64,000 nt of DNA from Ignavibacteriota bacterium (GTDB lineage Bacteria; Bacteroidota; Ignavibacteria; UBA10030), in the NCBI GenBank assembly GCA_003170475.1, contig PMZI01000014.1, forward strand, positions 89,546 through 153,545. Reading direction: 5' to 3'. The translations under genes and the position numbers were made by a program. Below, piece by piece: positions 7,638 to 17,210 of this stretch (positions are counted from its first letter, which is position 1; each line of letters begins with the position of its first letter). Under the pieces are notes generated by a model. The model searched no databases, was not told the DNA's origin, and saw only the letters and a list, made by a program, of their open reading frames with translations.

Positions 7638-8685
7638 CGGTTTTCTTCCTCTGGAATCGAGAGTGGGACTCTGGATACGCTCCTCTTGTTTCTCTCGGCC
7701 CGTCAGTACTCTTGCTGCCGCCAGATTTCTTCTTCTGAAATCGAGAGTGGGACTTTGGATGCGCTCCTCTTGTTTCTTTCGACCCGTCAGTACTCTTGCT
7801 GCCGCCGGATCTCTTCTTCTGAAATCGAGTGTGGAACTTTTGATGCCCAACTCTGGAATCTCTCGAACCAGGAGCACTCTTGCTGTCATCAGCTTTCTTC
7901 TTCTCGAATCGAACGTAGGGCTTTGCGTGCGGTGTCTTGGATTCCTTCGAGCCGAGAGCACTTTTCAGAGAGTTCAGTTCTTCAGGACTCAGTTCACGGC
8001 TCTCTCCTGCTACCAAGTCCCGCAGGAGAAGCGGACCGACCGCAGTCCTCCGAAGGCTTATCACCTCATATCCCAATTCCTCCAGCATCTTTCGGACTTG
8101 ACGGTTCCTGCCTTCAGTAATAGACATCTCGACTTCCAGCGGCTGCCTCACGGAAACTCGTGCTGGCTTGGTAACCACAAACTTCCCTTCTGTTCGAATT
8201 TCCATTCCCTCTGACAACGCCTGAAGGTCCTGGTCCCGGATCGGGCGATCAATGCCTACAACGTACGTCTTTGACAAACCAACATCCGGACTTGTTACGC
8301 GATTCGCTAGTTGATGATCATTGGTGAAAAACAGGAGGCCAGTAGTTTCCTTGTCCAACCTTCCGACCGGTTTGAGGCCTTTGCCCTCCTCGCCGAGGAC
8401 GTCAAACACCGTTCGGCCCCCGTGCTCGTCCGAGCTCGTTGTCACAACTCCACTGGGCTTATGAAGCACGACATAGCGGAACGCTTCACGCTTGAGCGTC
8501 TGGCTCTGAATCTCGATTCGGTCGTTATCGATGTCCACCCAGCGATGAGGATTCAACTCGACCTTGTTGTTTACGCGCACGTTTCCCTCTGCAATCAGCC
8601 GGTTTGCCTGAGAGCGAGACGCGAATCCCAACTTTGAGATTGCACGTGGAAGCGAGACCCTGCCGGGAGCGTGAGAGGTTTTCAT
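7609..8685 (-). CDS. rluB: RsuA/RluB-family pseudouridine synthase with repetitive basic tail
   Basis: rRNA pseudouridine synthase; the subfamily members modify 23S or 16S rRNA uridines. An S4 RNA-binding domain (about 10-60, SLPRAISKLGFASRSQANRLI) precedes the catalytic domain, with the catalytic Asp in PVGRLDKETTGLLFFTND (about 101-118) and GRNRQVRKMLE near residue 192. The core ends near residue 238. The remaining 120 residues are four tandem copies of a 28-residue basic, Ser/Gly-rich unit (consensus around KSTDGxxETRGA and SHSRFQKKKSGG), absent from E. coli homologues. Such tails probably add non-specific RNA binding. RluB is the best family guess; RsuA/RluE/RluF specificity cannot be excluded. 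The ATG has AAGGATGAA before it. Confidence 0.88.
   Translation of the reverse strand: MKTSHAPGRVSLPRAISKLGFASRSQANRLIAEGNVRVNNKVELNPHRWVDIDNDRIEIQSQTLKREAFRYVVLHKPSGVVTTSSDEHGGRTVFDVLGEEGKGLKPVGRLDKETTGLLFFTNDHQLANRVTSPDVGLSKTYVVGIDRPIRDQDLQALSEGMEIRTEGKFVVTKPARVSVRQPLEVEMSITEGRNRQVRKMLEELGYEVISLRRTAVGPLLLRDLVAGESRELSPEELNSLKSALGSKESKTPHAKPYVRFEKKKADDSKSAPGSRDSRVGHQKFHTRFQKKRSGGSKSTDGSKETRGAHPKSHSRFQKKKSGGSKSTDGPRETRGAYPESHSRFQRKKTGGSHRKPSR
7633..7968 (-). repeat. four tandem 84-bp repeats inside the rluB tail
   Basis: Four consecutive 84-bp units (7633-7716, 7717-7800, 7801-7884, 7885-7968), each coding for 28 residues in the rluB frame. The two copies nearest the rluB stop are nearly identical; the most upstream one is the most diverged. 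Since 84 is divisible by 3 and the unit lacks stops, several other frames are also open here, which creates long false ORFs on both strands. Confidence 0.9.
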
Positions 8686-8795
8686 TTCATCCTTATCGCA
8701 CAGCGATGGTGATCAGCTCGAACACACACTTGTTTCTCGAGCCGGAAAAAGATAAAGCAAAATCGAGTGGAATCCAAGGAAGCGCTGTCGGACAA

Positions 8796-9731
8796 CTACG
8801 CGTTGAGGCCCGGTATTCCCGCTGTGGTTTTGGCGGCCTTCACGGCCCGCCGGATCGCTTCGGCGGTCAACTGAGAAGCAATCTCAGACACAAGATCAAG
8901 ATCGGCTTTCATATCGCCGCAGGCAAGAGCAAACGATACATCGCCGTCGTACGACGTGTGGACCGGCACAACGGCTCGCGCCATTCCATCGTGCATCCGC
9001 TGCGAGACCCGATGCAATTCCAGTTTCGACAATTTCGCATTCGTCGCCACAACGACGAGCGTCGTGTTGGATTGTTCCAACACCTTGCCCCGCGCAAGCG
9101 GACGATATGGTTCTGTTGCACCAAGAAACTGACCATCCGGACGACGAGCTCCGGCAAGGATGGTTCCATTTTCGGCAATGATGTCACCCACTGCGTTGAC
9201 GACAGCAAGTGCTCCGACGATGAGTCCTGACTGTTCAACAGAGACACTCCCCAACCCGCCTTTCATCCAGAATTCAGTCCCCTTCCACTTCCCCACGGTT
9301 GTTCCTGTTCCCGCTCCGATATTGCCTTCGTCGAACGGTCCTGAGAATGCAGTCTCACATGCCCGATATCCGCTCAGAGCATCCGGACGAACCGTACTGC
9401 TGCCCGCATTCAGATCGAAAACTACTGCTGTGGGTACGATCGGGACTCTGGCCCACGGTGTCGGATATCCTATATTGTGCTCCTCCAACCAACGCATGAC
9501 TCCGTCGGCAGCGGCGAGTCCGAACGCACTGCCGCCTGTGAGCAAGACAGCGTGGATTTCCTGAGCCGATTTCTCGGGGGCCAGAAGAGCAAGCTCCCTG
9601 CTGCCGGGGGAATTTCCCCTCACCTCACAGCTCGCCCGCGTGTTCGGCGGACAGAGGATGACCGTGCAGCCTGTCATCGCTTTCGTTTCCGTGAAGTGAC
9701 CAACCTTAAATCCTGGTACCGCCGTCAGCAT
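8796..9731 (-). CDS. P1-family (S58, DmpA/NylC-like) aminopeptidase or amidase
   Basis: N-terminal nucleophile hydrolase of MEROPS family S58; members are beta-aminopeptidases, D-aminopeptidases or nylon-oligomer hydrolases that activate by self-cleavage. The 311-residue protein has the family blocks LTGGSAFGLAAADGVMRWLEE (in part TGGSAFGLAAADGVM, about 65-79), GNIGAGTGTTVGKW (about 136-149) and SNTTLVVVATNAKL (about 225-238). In NylC the cleavage is between the Asn and Thr of this last block, and the Thr becomes the nucleophile. No signal peptide is seen, so it is likely cytoplasmic. Substrate is unknown. The TrmH-type gene ends 6 nt before its ATG, so the two are co-transcribed. Confidence 0.88.
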   Translation of the reverse strand: MLTAVPGFKVGHFTETKAMTGCTVILCPPNTRASCEVRGNSPGSRELALLAPEKSAQEIHAVLLTGGSAFGLAAADGVMRWLEEHNIGYPTPWARVPIVPTAVVFDLNAGSSTVRPDALSGYRACETAFSGPFDEGNIGAGTGTTVGKWKGTEFWMKGGLGSVSVEQSGLIVGALAVVNAVGDIIAENGTILAGARRPDGQFLGATEPYRPLARGKVLEQSNTTLVVVATNAKLSKLELHRVSQRMHDGMARAVVPVHTSYDGDVSFALACGDMKADLDLVSEIASQLTAEAIRRAVKAAKTTAGIPGLNA

Positions 9732-9737
9732 GCGGTC

Positions 9738-10538
9738 CTACGCCCCTTTCTTCTTTTCTTGAAGGCTTCGAATGCGTGACAGCACGATCCCGCACGCGAC
9801 TCCCACATTCAGCGATTCTGCTTTTCCGTATTTGGGGATTCGGACGACTTCGTCCGCTAAAGCACGGATCTCGCCAGCAACACCATGGGCCTCGCTCCCC
9901 AAAATAATCGCGAGTTTCCCTGACATCGGTTTTTCATCGTAGGATTGCTTCCCATCTCCCGAGAGAGCAATCACAGAGAAACCGAGGTCCTTGAGCATCA
10001 GTAGAGCAGAGGGGAGTTCAACACACTCGATGATAGGTAGATGAAAGATCGAACCCACTGTTGATCGAATGACCTTATCGTTGTAAAGATCGACGCACCC
10101 TTTTCCCAAGAGGAGCGCATCAACATTGAACCAATCTGAAGATCGAATAATCGAGCCAAGATTGCCGGGATCACTCACCGAATCTGCCACGACAATCACC
10201 GAAGCCTTCTTGAGGAGCTCAGGGGCAAGCGAATTGCTCTTCTGTTGGACCACAGCGATTACACCCTGCGCATGGACGGTGTCTGCAAGGGAGTCGAGCT
10301 CCTTCTCCCCAAGCTCCCGTATCGCGGCTCCCCGTTCTTCGAGTTGCGAAAGGATCCCTTGATAGTCAGGATCATCGAGGTAACGTGAGAGAACGCCAAC
10401 GATGTCCACTTTTGACGAGGAATTCAGGACTTCCTTGAGTGCCCGCCACCCTTCAAGAACGAACTTCTGTTCCGCTTGACGGTTCTTCTTCTGCGACAAA
10501 GATCGAACAAGCTTGATTTCGTTTTTGGTGATGCGCAT
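9738..10538 (-). CDS. SpoU/TrmH-family RNA 2'-O-methyltransferase
   Basis: SAM-dependent methyltransferase with the trefoil-knot fold, acting on rRNA or tRNA ribose. The 266-residue protein has an N-terminal substrate-binding domain (FVLEGWRALKEVL, about 26-38) and the three SpoU motifs: DSVSDPGNLGSIIRSSDWF (about 120-138) with the catalytic Arg, ILGSEAHGV (about 211-219), and IPKYGKAESLNVGVACGIVL (about 232-251). The target nucleotide cannot be told from sequence; RlmB- and TsnR-like roles are both possible. It heads a pair with the P1 peptidase, 6 nt apart. Confidence 0.92.
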   Translation of the reverse strand: MRITKNEIKLVRSLSQKKNRQAEQKFVLEGWRALKEVLNSSSKVDIVGVLSRYLDDPDYQGILSQLEERGAAIRELGEKELDSLADTVHAQGVIAVVQQKSNSLAPELLKKASVIVVADSVSDPGNLGSIIRSSDWFNVDALLLGKGCVDLYNDKVIRSTVGSIFHLPIIECVELPSALLMLKDLGFSVIALSGDGKQSYDEKPMSGKLAIILGSEAHGVAGEIRALADEVVRIPKYGKAESLNVGVACGIVLSRIRSLQEKKKGA

Positions 10539-10618
10539 GTGCTCAATATAGAGAAAATGGCCACAAGAGACAAAAAATACGATCGTTGAACGTCATGTTC
10601 CGTTGCAATGTCGACAGG

Positions 10619-12265
10619 CTACTTTTCGTATTCTCCCCAAACATTTCTCAAGGCATCGGAAATCTCGCCGATGGTCGCATATGCTTCCACAGCGGCAAGA
10701 ATCGATGGGATGAGATTGTCGTTACCACCAGCGTCGGTTTGGATTTTCTTCAGCTTCGCCTCCACTTTAGTACGGTCTCTCGTTGCTTTGGTCGCCTGAA
10801 GTTTCCTGATTTGTTTCGTCCGCATTTCTTCGTCGATGCGGAGTGTGTCCGGCCTCTGCTCTCCCTCGAGCCGGAAATCGTTCACCCCAACGATGACTTT
10901 CTCCTTCCGTTCAATTGCCATTTGATATTTGTATGCGCTCTCCGCGATCTCCGATTGATAGAACTGCTTTTCGATCGCCTGAACGGCTCCACCAAGGTCA
11001 TCCACCTTGGCAATGTAGTCCCAGACTCTCTGCTCGATCTCGTCGGTCATCGATTCCACGAGATACGATCCTCCGATAGGGTCGATGGAATCGGCAACCC
11101 CGGATTCGTGGCCGATAATCTGCTGGGTTCGCAGAGCAAGTCGGACAGAGTCTTCGGTAGGGAGGGCGAGTGCCTCGTCGCGGGAATTTGTGTGAAGTGA
11201 CTGACAACCTCCGAGCACCGCTGCAAGTGCCTGCAGAGTCACCCGGACCACATTGTTTTCGATCTGCTGGGCCGTAAGGGTAGATCCTCCTGTTTGAGCA
11301 TGAAACCGCAACCTCATGGTCTCTTCCTGCTTTGCGCCAAACCGCTCTTTCATGATCTTCGCCCAGATTCTGCGTGCAGCCCGAAACTTTGCAATCTCCT
11401 CAAAGAAATTGTTATGGGCATTAAAGAAAAAGGAAAGCTGTCCACCGAATCTGTCAACGTCGAGCCCGCGATCAACAGCAGCCTGGACGTATGCGATCGC
11501 ATTCGTCAATGTGAAAGCCAGCTCCTGAACGGCAGTCGCGCCGGCCTCACGAATGTGGTATCCACTGATGGAGATCGTGTTCCATCGCGGCAGATGATCA
11601 CTGCACCATTCAAAGATATCCGTCACCAATCGCATCGAAGGCTGAGGAGGAAAAATGTGCGTTCCTCGAGCAATGTATTCCTTCAGGATATCGTTCTGAA
11701 TTGTCCCGGAAATCGTTGCGAGGTTAGCTCCCTGCTTTCTCGCCACGGCGACATACATACACAAGAGTGTCGCCGCGGTGGCATTAATAGTCATGGACGT
11801 GGTCACTTGATCAAGACGAATCCCGTCAAATAAGGTTTCCATATCCGCCAGAGTGTCGATTGCGACACCGACCTTTCCTACCTCTCCCTCCGCCAACGGA
11901 TGATCCGAGTCGTAACCGATTTGCGTTGGGAGATCGAATGCAACTGACAATCCAGTTGTCCCCTGATCGATGAGATAGTGATAGCGTTTGTTCGATTCCT
12001 CTGCCGTCCCAAAGCCTGCATATTGACGCATCGTCCACAAACGGTTCCGATACATCGAGGGGTAGATTCCACGCGTGAAGGGATACTCTCCGGGAAATCC
12101 CGACTGCGTTTCATACTCAGACTCGGGCGGTAGATACAATCGTTCGACCGTCATCCCAGAATCTGTTGAGAAGGGAGTCTTTCGTTCCGGAGACTTCACA
12201 AGAGACGGCTTCACCCGTTCTTCTTGCCAACGCTCGAATTGTTTCTTGATCGGGCTCTTCATCAT
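10619..12265 (-). CDS. methylmalonyl-CoA mutase, large (substrate-binding) subunit
   Basis: Catalytic TIM-barrel part of adenosylcobalamin-dependent methylmalonyl-CoA mutase, interconverting succinyl-CoA and methylmalonyl-CoA. The 548-residue protein has [24 protein letters not shown]-type substrate-loop residues ([20 protein letters not shown], about 63-82), SMTINATAA (about 138), [12 protein letters not shown] (about 209) and [13 protein letters not shown] (about 330). It stops before the B12-binding domain (no DxHxxG), as in species where that domain is a separate small subunit. That partner is not in this window. Two ATGs are adjacent; GGGAG is better spaced for the second (12262). It may serve propionate metabolism or the reverse route from succinate. 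Confidence 0.93.
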   Translation of the reverse strand: MMKSPIKKQFERWQEERVKPSLVKSPERKTPFSTDSGMTVERLYLPPESEYETQSGFPGEYPFTRGIYPSMYRNRLWTMRQYAGFGTAEESNKRYHYLIDQGTTGLSVAFDLPTQIGYDSDHPLAEGEVGKVGVAIDTLADMETLFDGIRLDQVTTSMTINATAATLLCMYVAVARKQGANLATISGTIQNDILKEYIARGTHIFPPQPSMRLVTDIFEWCSDHLPRWNTISISGYHIREAGATAVQELAFTLTNAIAYVQAAVDRGLDVDRFGGQLSFFFNAHNNFFEEIAKFRAARRIWAKIMKERFGAKQEETMRLRFHAQTGGSTLTAQQIENNVVRVTLQALAAVLGGCQSLHTNSRDEALALPTEDSVRLALRTQQIIGHESGVADSIDPIGGSYLVESMTDEIEQRVWDYIAKVDDLGGAVQAIEKQFYQSEIAESAYKYQMAIERKEKVIVGVNDFRLEGEQRPDTLRIDEEMRTKQIRKLQATKATRDRTKVEAKLKKIQTDAGGNDNLIPSILAAVEAYATIGEISDALRNVWGEYEK

Positions 12266-12339
12266 ATTCTCCCAGCACCCACTATGTAATTGTGTATCGT
12301 TACCTATGTTGCTCTTTTTCGTTTGTCGATAGCGTTGTT

Positions 12340-14766
12340 CTAGAAAAAGGATATCAGATGGCTGTTCCGCCAGGCTTCACTTCGGAAGTGATCTCCATCG
12401 CTTGTGATCACGAGAGCGCCCTGGAGATCAGTTCTCCTCGTTTCAATTTCCAACGATTCGTATCTGGAAAGTGTCACAGGTGCCGGATGCTTGAACTTGT
12501 TCTCGCGCCCGACGGAGATCAACGCTAGTTTCGGCTTCACAGTTCTCAGGAAGTCGGCGCCCGAGGCAGTAGCTGAGCCGTGGTGTGCCACTTTGATCAC
12601 ATCGCTTGTGAGAACCGCGGCGCCGCCATCAAGAAGTTCGTCTTCGACCCGCGTACTTGCATCCCCCGTGAGAAGCAGCGTCGATCGACCGTAAGCAACT
12701 TTGAGCACGATAGACTCATCATTCAGGTCACGCGGACGGATTGCGGGAGCAGCATGCAGTACAAAGATGCGTGTCGTTGAGTCAAATTGCAAGGATTCTC
12801 CCGCACGAACGAGAAGAATAGGAATTCCCATCCCTCGTGCCCGGGTGAGCGTCTCGGCGAACGGCCGGCTTGGACATGACGAATCCGACAGTATCAGCCG
12901 CCGAATCTTGAAGTTGTCCATCAGATACCTGCAGCCACCAATATGGTCGTCATGTGGATGAGTAAGGACGATCGCATCGAGATCCTCGATTCCCTTTCTT
13001 TTCAAAAGAGGGGCAATCATCCGCTCGCCTGAATCGTTCGTCATTACTTTAGGACCAGTGTCGACGAGGATCGCGTGCCTGTTCGGAAGCTCCAGAAGAA
13101 TAGCATCTCCCTGCCCGACATCGATGACGGTTGCACAGAGAACCGGAACGGAGTCAGCGAGGACCTGTCTATAGACAATGAGGTTGCTGATGACGAGCAA
13201 TGCCACTACTGACCAGGCAAGCGCTCTCGGCTTTCGCAGACTGAAGAGTAAGGTCACGACTGTATAGTAGAACACCGTAAATGTCCCCCCCACCCTCATC
13301 GTTTCTGCATAGGCGAACGGCACCTTCGAACACCACATGACAAATTTCAAAAGCACAGATGTGAGAAGATCGTCCAAAGCCGCATAGCCTGCGGCAATCC
13401 AGTTGGAGACAAATGAAAAGGCCACCGTCGCAAAACCGAGCAAGACATTTATTCCGCTCACCGGGACGACAATCAGATTGGCAATGACGGCGACGAGAGA
13501 GACTCGGCCAAAGTAGAATGCCGTGAAGGGCAGCGTTCCAATCTGTGCCGCGAGCGAAACAACGAAGAGTTGGAGTCCGGACTTGACAAGACCGATCTGC
13601 ACAAACTTGCCTGGGATCATCCCGATGAGAGGCTCCAACTTCGGATAATAATAGACGATCGAGATCACCGCCGCAAATGAGAGCTGGAAGCCGACATCCA
13701 ACAGGTACAGAGGATCCCACATGAGCATGACGAGAGCCGAGAAGCCAAGTGAATTGTAGACGTCTCCTTTTCGCCCCAGGAGCGACCCTCCGAGAATCGC
13801 GCTCCCCATGATCGTTGCCCGAATAACGGACGGGCTGAGACCGGTGATCACCATATACCAGAGGAGGCCGATGAGCGTGAGAAGTGTCGCAATCTTCCGG
13901 GAGACACGAAGAAACCCGACGAGAGAAGAAAAAATCAACGCGACCACGACAACATTTGAACCGGAAACGGCGAGGATATGAATTGTTCCGGTGTTCATGA
14001 AAGACTGCTTCAGATCAGCTGAGAGATCGGCGCGATAACCAAAGACGACCCCTTTGAGATATCCGGCTTCCTCCGTCTTGTGATAGCGGTCGAAGACTCC
14101 ATAGATCCCGTTCTGTGCGCGACCGATGATGCCGGAGGGTGTCGGACCTTTCGAGCGTGCGATCAGGGCAATCGCGTTGGAGTCCCGAACAGAGATGAAT
14201 CCCTGGATGCCATTCAAAGCGAGATACCTTCCATAGTCAAATTCACCGGGGTTGCGCGCCCCCGGCAACGGCTCGAGCGTGCCAGAGAATCGGACGGCAT
14301 CTCCGATTTCCAGTGAGTCTCCATTCACCCATCGGGCAGACTTCACCACATGGACCAGCAACCGTCGACTGACGTGTTGACTGTTCGTCTGCCTGTGAAT
14401 CTCCTCAGCGTGGACAACCATTTCCGAGCGCGTGCCTTTTCGCACCGGTTCAGATTCGATTCTTCCTTCGATCCTCACCCGCTCTCCATAAAATCTTGGA
14501 CTGAGAACGTCCGCTTCGAGCTGAGAAATTCGGTCAGATCCGGCGTACCACCCGAGCACAACGACGAGGACGTGGAAAGCAAGCGTCAACCACGGTGATG
14601 CATCGAGCGTGCCGACACGAAGGATCAGTACGAGGGTTGCAGTAGCGATGACGACAAGCAAGAGAAGGCGCGGATTTCCTCCCGCGCCGCTTGCGAGTAC
14701 GATACCAAGGATGAACAACAGCGCAAGTCTCGCTGCTGGTCTACGACTCCACCACGATGCTTCCAT
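12340..14766 (-). CDS. comEC: ComEC/Rec2 DNA-uptake channel
   Basis: Inner-membrane channel that takes single-stranded DNA into the cell during natural transformation. The 808-residue protein has the full layout: N-terminal membrane segments and a DUF4131/OB-like region (about 1-190), the polytopic competence domain (about 210-490, with [14 protein letters not shown] and [17 protein letters not shown]), and a C-terminal metallo-beta-lactamase-like domain (about 535-808) with [13 protein letters not shown] and [12 protein letters not shown]. The HxHxDH metal site is intact, consistent with a possible nuclease activity. It follows the phosphomutase-like gene by 6 nt. No other com or pil gene is nearby, so competence is suggested, not shown. 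Confidence 0.93.
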   Translation of the reverse strand: MEASWWSRRPAARLALLFILGIVLASGAGGNPRLLLLVVIATATLVLILRVGTLDASPWLTLAFHVLVVVLGWYAGSDRISQLEADVLSPRFYGERVRIEGRIESEPVRKGTRSEMVVHAEEIHRQTNSQHVSRRLLVHVVKSARWVNGDSLEIGDAVRFSGTLEPLPGARNPGEFDYGRYLALNGIQGFISVRDSNAIALIARSKGPTPSGIIGRAQNGIYGVFDRYHKTEEAGYLKGVVFGYRADLSADLKQSFMNTGTIHILAVSGSNVVVVALIFSSLVGFLRVSRKIATLLTLIGLLWYMVITGLSPSVIRATIMGSAILGGSLLGRKGDVYNSLGFSALVMLMWDPLYLLDVGFQLSFAAVISIVYYYPKLEPLIGMIPGKFVQIGLVKSGLQLFVVSLAAQIGTLPFTAFYFGRVSLVAVIANLIVVPVSGINVLLGFATVAFSFVSNWIAAGYAALDDLLTSVLLKFVMWCSKVPFAYAETMRVGGTFTVFYYTVVTLLFSLRKPRALAWSVVALLVISNLIVYRQVLADSVPVLCATVIDVGQGDAILLELPNRHAILVDTGPKVMTNDSGERMIAPLLKRKGIEDLDAIVLTHPHDDHIGGCRYLMDNFKIRRLILSDSSCPSRPFAETLTRARGMGIPILLVRAGESLQFDSTTRIFVLHAAPAIRPRDLNDESIVLKVAYGRSTLLLTGDASTRVEDELLDGGAAVLTSDVIKVAHHGSATASGADFLRTVKPKLALISVGRENKFKHPAPVTLSRYESLEIETRRTDLQGALVITSDGDHFRSEAWRNSHLISFF

Positions 14767-14772
14767 GAGAAC

Positions 14773-15675
14773 TCAAAGAAGAGATACGAGAGCCGGGGTA
14801 ACGTCCGTCAGGCTTCTCAGAATAGCACTGAGTTCCTGGCGTTTTCTCCCAGAGATGATACAGGGGACAGGATTGCGAGTGTGGGATTTTGTTGAGAGAT
14901 CTTCGATGTTTCCGTGATCACTGGTGAGGATGAGAGTGCATTCCTTTGGAGCGAAATCCTCGAGCAGACCACCGAGCATGCCGTCAAATCGTTCAAGCAC
15001 TTCAACCGCGGTTGTTACTCCCCTGCCGTGGCCTGCATAGTCGGTAAGCCAGTATTCAAAGAGTGTGAAAGCGTGTTTCTGCGAGATATTCCAGAGATGC
15101 CTACCTGCGTCGCGAGGAGTGATGACGGGAAGATCAGGGTATCCAAGTTCCGGCCACCGACCGCGCGTAATGTCTGCGGACACCGCTTCGTCGCGTCCCA
15201 ACGCCTCTGCATCCAAAATCTCGACACCTGCGTTCTGACAAGAGAGTGTTGTGACGCTGAGACGCCGTTTGCCTGAGGCGACGTAATCGAAGAACTGTTT
15301 AGGGAACGCGTTCGAGAAACAAACCGAACGCCCCTTTGCCTTTAATTGTTTGAAAATGTTCTGTTCACGAATCAAAGAATGGAGAGTCGACGGCGGGTAG
15401 GGACCAAAATGTCGGCCGATGAGCTTCGATGCATTTACTCCCGTGAAGAGCGCTGCCTGCCCTGTGCCACTCTGAGGAAGTCCAGCCACTCGGAGTGTGG
15501 CGTTCAATGGCACAACCTCCGCACGGTCCGACGAGAACCTTCGGAGGCCCAGGTAGGGGATTTTTCCGCCCAACAATGACCTAAAATGAGGTAGCCGTGC
15601 CGTGAACAGAGGATTGACTGCTGGGTCCGCCTTTCCCAACCCTACACCGTCAAGAAACAGAAATATCACGCGCAC
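14773..15675 (-). CDS. metalloenzyme of the phosphoglycerate mutase/alkaline phosphatase superfamily
   Basis: A 300-residue protein with scattered metal ligands typical of the iPGM/phosphopentomutase/alkaline phosphatase superfamily: FLFLDGVGLG (about 5-14), LPQSGTGQAALFTGVNA (about 66-82, with the Ser/Thr nucleophile region), EYWLTDYAGHGRG (about 207-219), LTSDHGNIED (about 249-258) and SHTRNPVP near 263. It is shorter than true iPGM (about 500) and lacks the phosphoglycerate-binding insert, so it is a single-domain member of unknown substrate. It starts with GTG and has GTGGAG about 7 nt upstream. ComEC follows 6 nt downstream. Confidence 0.8.
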   Translation of the reverse strand: MRVIFLFLDGVGLGKADPAVNPLFTARLPHFRSLLGGKIPYLGLRRFSSDRAEVVPLNATLRVAGLPQSGTGQAALFTGVNASKLIGRHFGPYPPSTLHSLIREQNIFKQLKAKGRSVCFSNAFPKQFFDYVASGKRRLSVTTLSCQNAGVEILDAEALGRDEAVSADITRGRWPELGYPDLPVITPRDAGRHLWNISQKHAFTLFEYWLTDYAGHGRGVTTAVEVLERFDGMLGGLLEDFAPKECTLILTSDHGNIEDLSTKSHTRNPVPCIISGRKRQELSAILRSLTDVTPALVSLL

Positions 15676-15700
15676 AGTTTAACTCCACTTTGGGAAATCG

Positions 15701-16153
15701 TCACGCCGTTTTGCTTTCCACCATGACAGTCACCGGACCATCATTGACAAGGTTCACATCCATCATCGCACGAAAGACACCTGTAGCAACCTTTTCATCG
15801 CCGAGAAGTGTTCTTAGATGTCTAACAAACGATTCATACAACCCCTCGGCCACCTCCGGGGGAGCAGCAGTACTATAGCTCGGTCTGTTCCCTCTCGTGG
15901 TATCGCCGTAAAGCGTGAATTGAGAGACGACCATAGCCGCGCCACCGACATCCCTCACCGAGAGATTCATTTTGCCTTGCGGATCTTCAAAGATCCGCAG
16001 GGAGGCACAGCGTTCTGCAAGATAGGCTGAGTCTTCTTCTCTGTCTTCCCGCTTCACACCGAGGAGAATGAGCATACCGTGACCAGTCGAGCTATGCTCG
16101 ACCCCGTCGATGGCCACCGAACAGCGATGAACACGTTGAATGAGAGCCTTCAT
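15701..16153 (-). CDS. dtd: D-aminoacyl-tRNA deacylase
   Basis: Removes D-amino acids (and Gly from tRNA-Ala) from mischarged tRNA, a proofreading step in the cytoplasm. The 150-residue protein has the family start MKALIQRVHRCSVAIDG, SQFTLYGD (about 78-85) with the SQxT motif, NRPSYSTAAPP (about 91-101), and a C-terminal NDGPVTVMVES, the Gly-cisPro loop that excludes L-amino acids. The frame is open 14 codons further upstream, but the ATG at 16153 matches the family N-terminus and has GGGAAGG just before it. Confidence 0.95.
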   Translation of the reverse strand: MKALIQRVHRCSVAIDGVEHSSTGHGMLILLGVKREDREEDSAYLAERCASLRIFEDPQGKMNLSVRDVGGAAMVVSQFTLYGDTTRGNRPSYSTAAPPEVAEGLYESFVRHLRTLLGDEKVATGVFRAMMDVNLVNDGPVTVMVESKTA

Positions 16154-16322
16154 CACCTTCCCGATAATGAGAACATTCACCTTTTGGAGGAACAATCAAT
16201 ATCTGCAACGACAACTGACGAATATCATAGAAGCGGCGAGCCCGGGCAATTCCATCGAGTCGCTCACCCCATCTTCTTTCAACGAGGATCCTCGGGATAT
16301 AGGATTGCTCTCAAGACTCATT

Positions 16323-17210
16323 TCACGAACAGCGTCCCATGACTACGCGGGGAATGTCCTGCAGGTCGTTTACGACGCTGATCTCTTCAAATGCAGCTGT
16401 GCGGAATAAATCGCTGACACGCTCCGCCTGTCCATGCCCCACCTCAACGAGAACCCACCCGCTTTTTCGGACGAGCTGCGCCGCCACTTCTCCGATGCGG
16501 CGATAGAACTCATAGCCGTCATTTTGATCGCTGACCGCATGCTTGGGTTCAAACTGACGGACCTCCGGATCAAGCGTCTGCCATTCTTGAATCGAGACAT
16601 ACGGTGGATTGCCAACAAGGAAATCAAATTGATGTGGGAAGCGCGATTCTAATGGCGCGAAGAAATCCGCGTTTTCAAATGCGATACTCTCAGCGACGCC
16701 ATGGGCCCGCGCGTTTGTGCGTGCCACCTCGAGTGCTTCCAAGCTTCTGTCCACGCTGGTAATCCTGGACCTTTTGATGAGCTTCGCCAATGAAACCGCT
16801 ATATTCCCACTTCCGGTGCCAACATCAAGAATGCGAGTCTCCTCCTCCGCTTCCCGTTGATTGCATTTCATCATTAACTGCTCAACGAGAGTCTCTGTCT
16901 CCGGTCGGGGGATAAAAACCCTTTTGTCGACTGCGAATTGAAGCCCCATGAAGCTTGTCGTTCCTACGATATACTGAACCGGCTCGTGCGCAAGACGACG
17001 TTCGTAGAGTCCGCGGAATGCCTTCCGTTCTTCGTCACTGAGGGGCTTGTCGAAATGCGTATAGAGTTCGATTCTTTGGCATTGCAGCGCGTGGGAAAGG
17101 AGGAGTTCGACAGTCAGTCGTGCTTCGTCGAATCCGCGTCCCTGGAGATGATCAATGGTGAACTTCATCAAGTCCCGGATCGTCCAGACTTGATTCTGCT
17201 GCTCGAGCAT
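16323..17210 (-). CDS. prmC: peptide chain release factor N5-glutamine methyltransferase
   Basis: SAM-dependent enzyme that methylates the Gln of the GGQ motif in RF1/RF2. The 295-residue protein has an N-terminal helical release-factor-binding domain (about 1-85), FIPRPETETLVE (about 99-110), the SAM site ILDVGTGSGNIAVSLA (about 127-142) and the catalytic NPPY (FLVGNPPYVSI, about 199-209). Its ATG overlaps the TAA of the preceding gene (TAATG), so the pair is translationally coupled. prmC usually follows prfA; prfA is not here, and the upstream gene is an unusual partner. Confidence 0.95.
   Translation of the reverse strand: MLEQQNQVWTIRDLMKFTIDHLQGRGFDEARLTVELLLSHALQCQRIELYTHFDKPLSDEERKAFRGLYERRLAHEPVQYIVGTTSFMGLQFAVDKRVFIPRPETETLVEQLMMKCNQREAEEETRILDVGTGSGNIAVSLAKLIKRSRITSVDRSLEALEVARTNARAHGVAESIAFENADFFAPLESRFPHQFDFLVGNPPYVSIQEWQTLDPEVRQFEPKHAVSDQNDGYEFYRRIGEVAAQLVRKSGWVLVEVGHGQAERVSDLFRTAAFEEISVVNDLQDIPRVVMGRCS

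Noticed and set aside
7638-7961. N-terminal 108-residue extension of the Nudix protein
   Set aside because: It is the out-of-frame reading of the rluB repeats; the GTG at 7637 has an SD and directly precedes the fold.
7594-8214. Long plus-strand ORFs (also 7371-8120) opposite the rluB tail
   Set aside because: They are open only because the 84-bp repeats lack stops in several frames; the Nudix and rluB genes explain the region.
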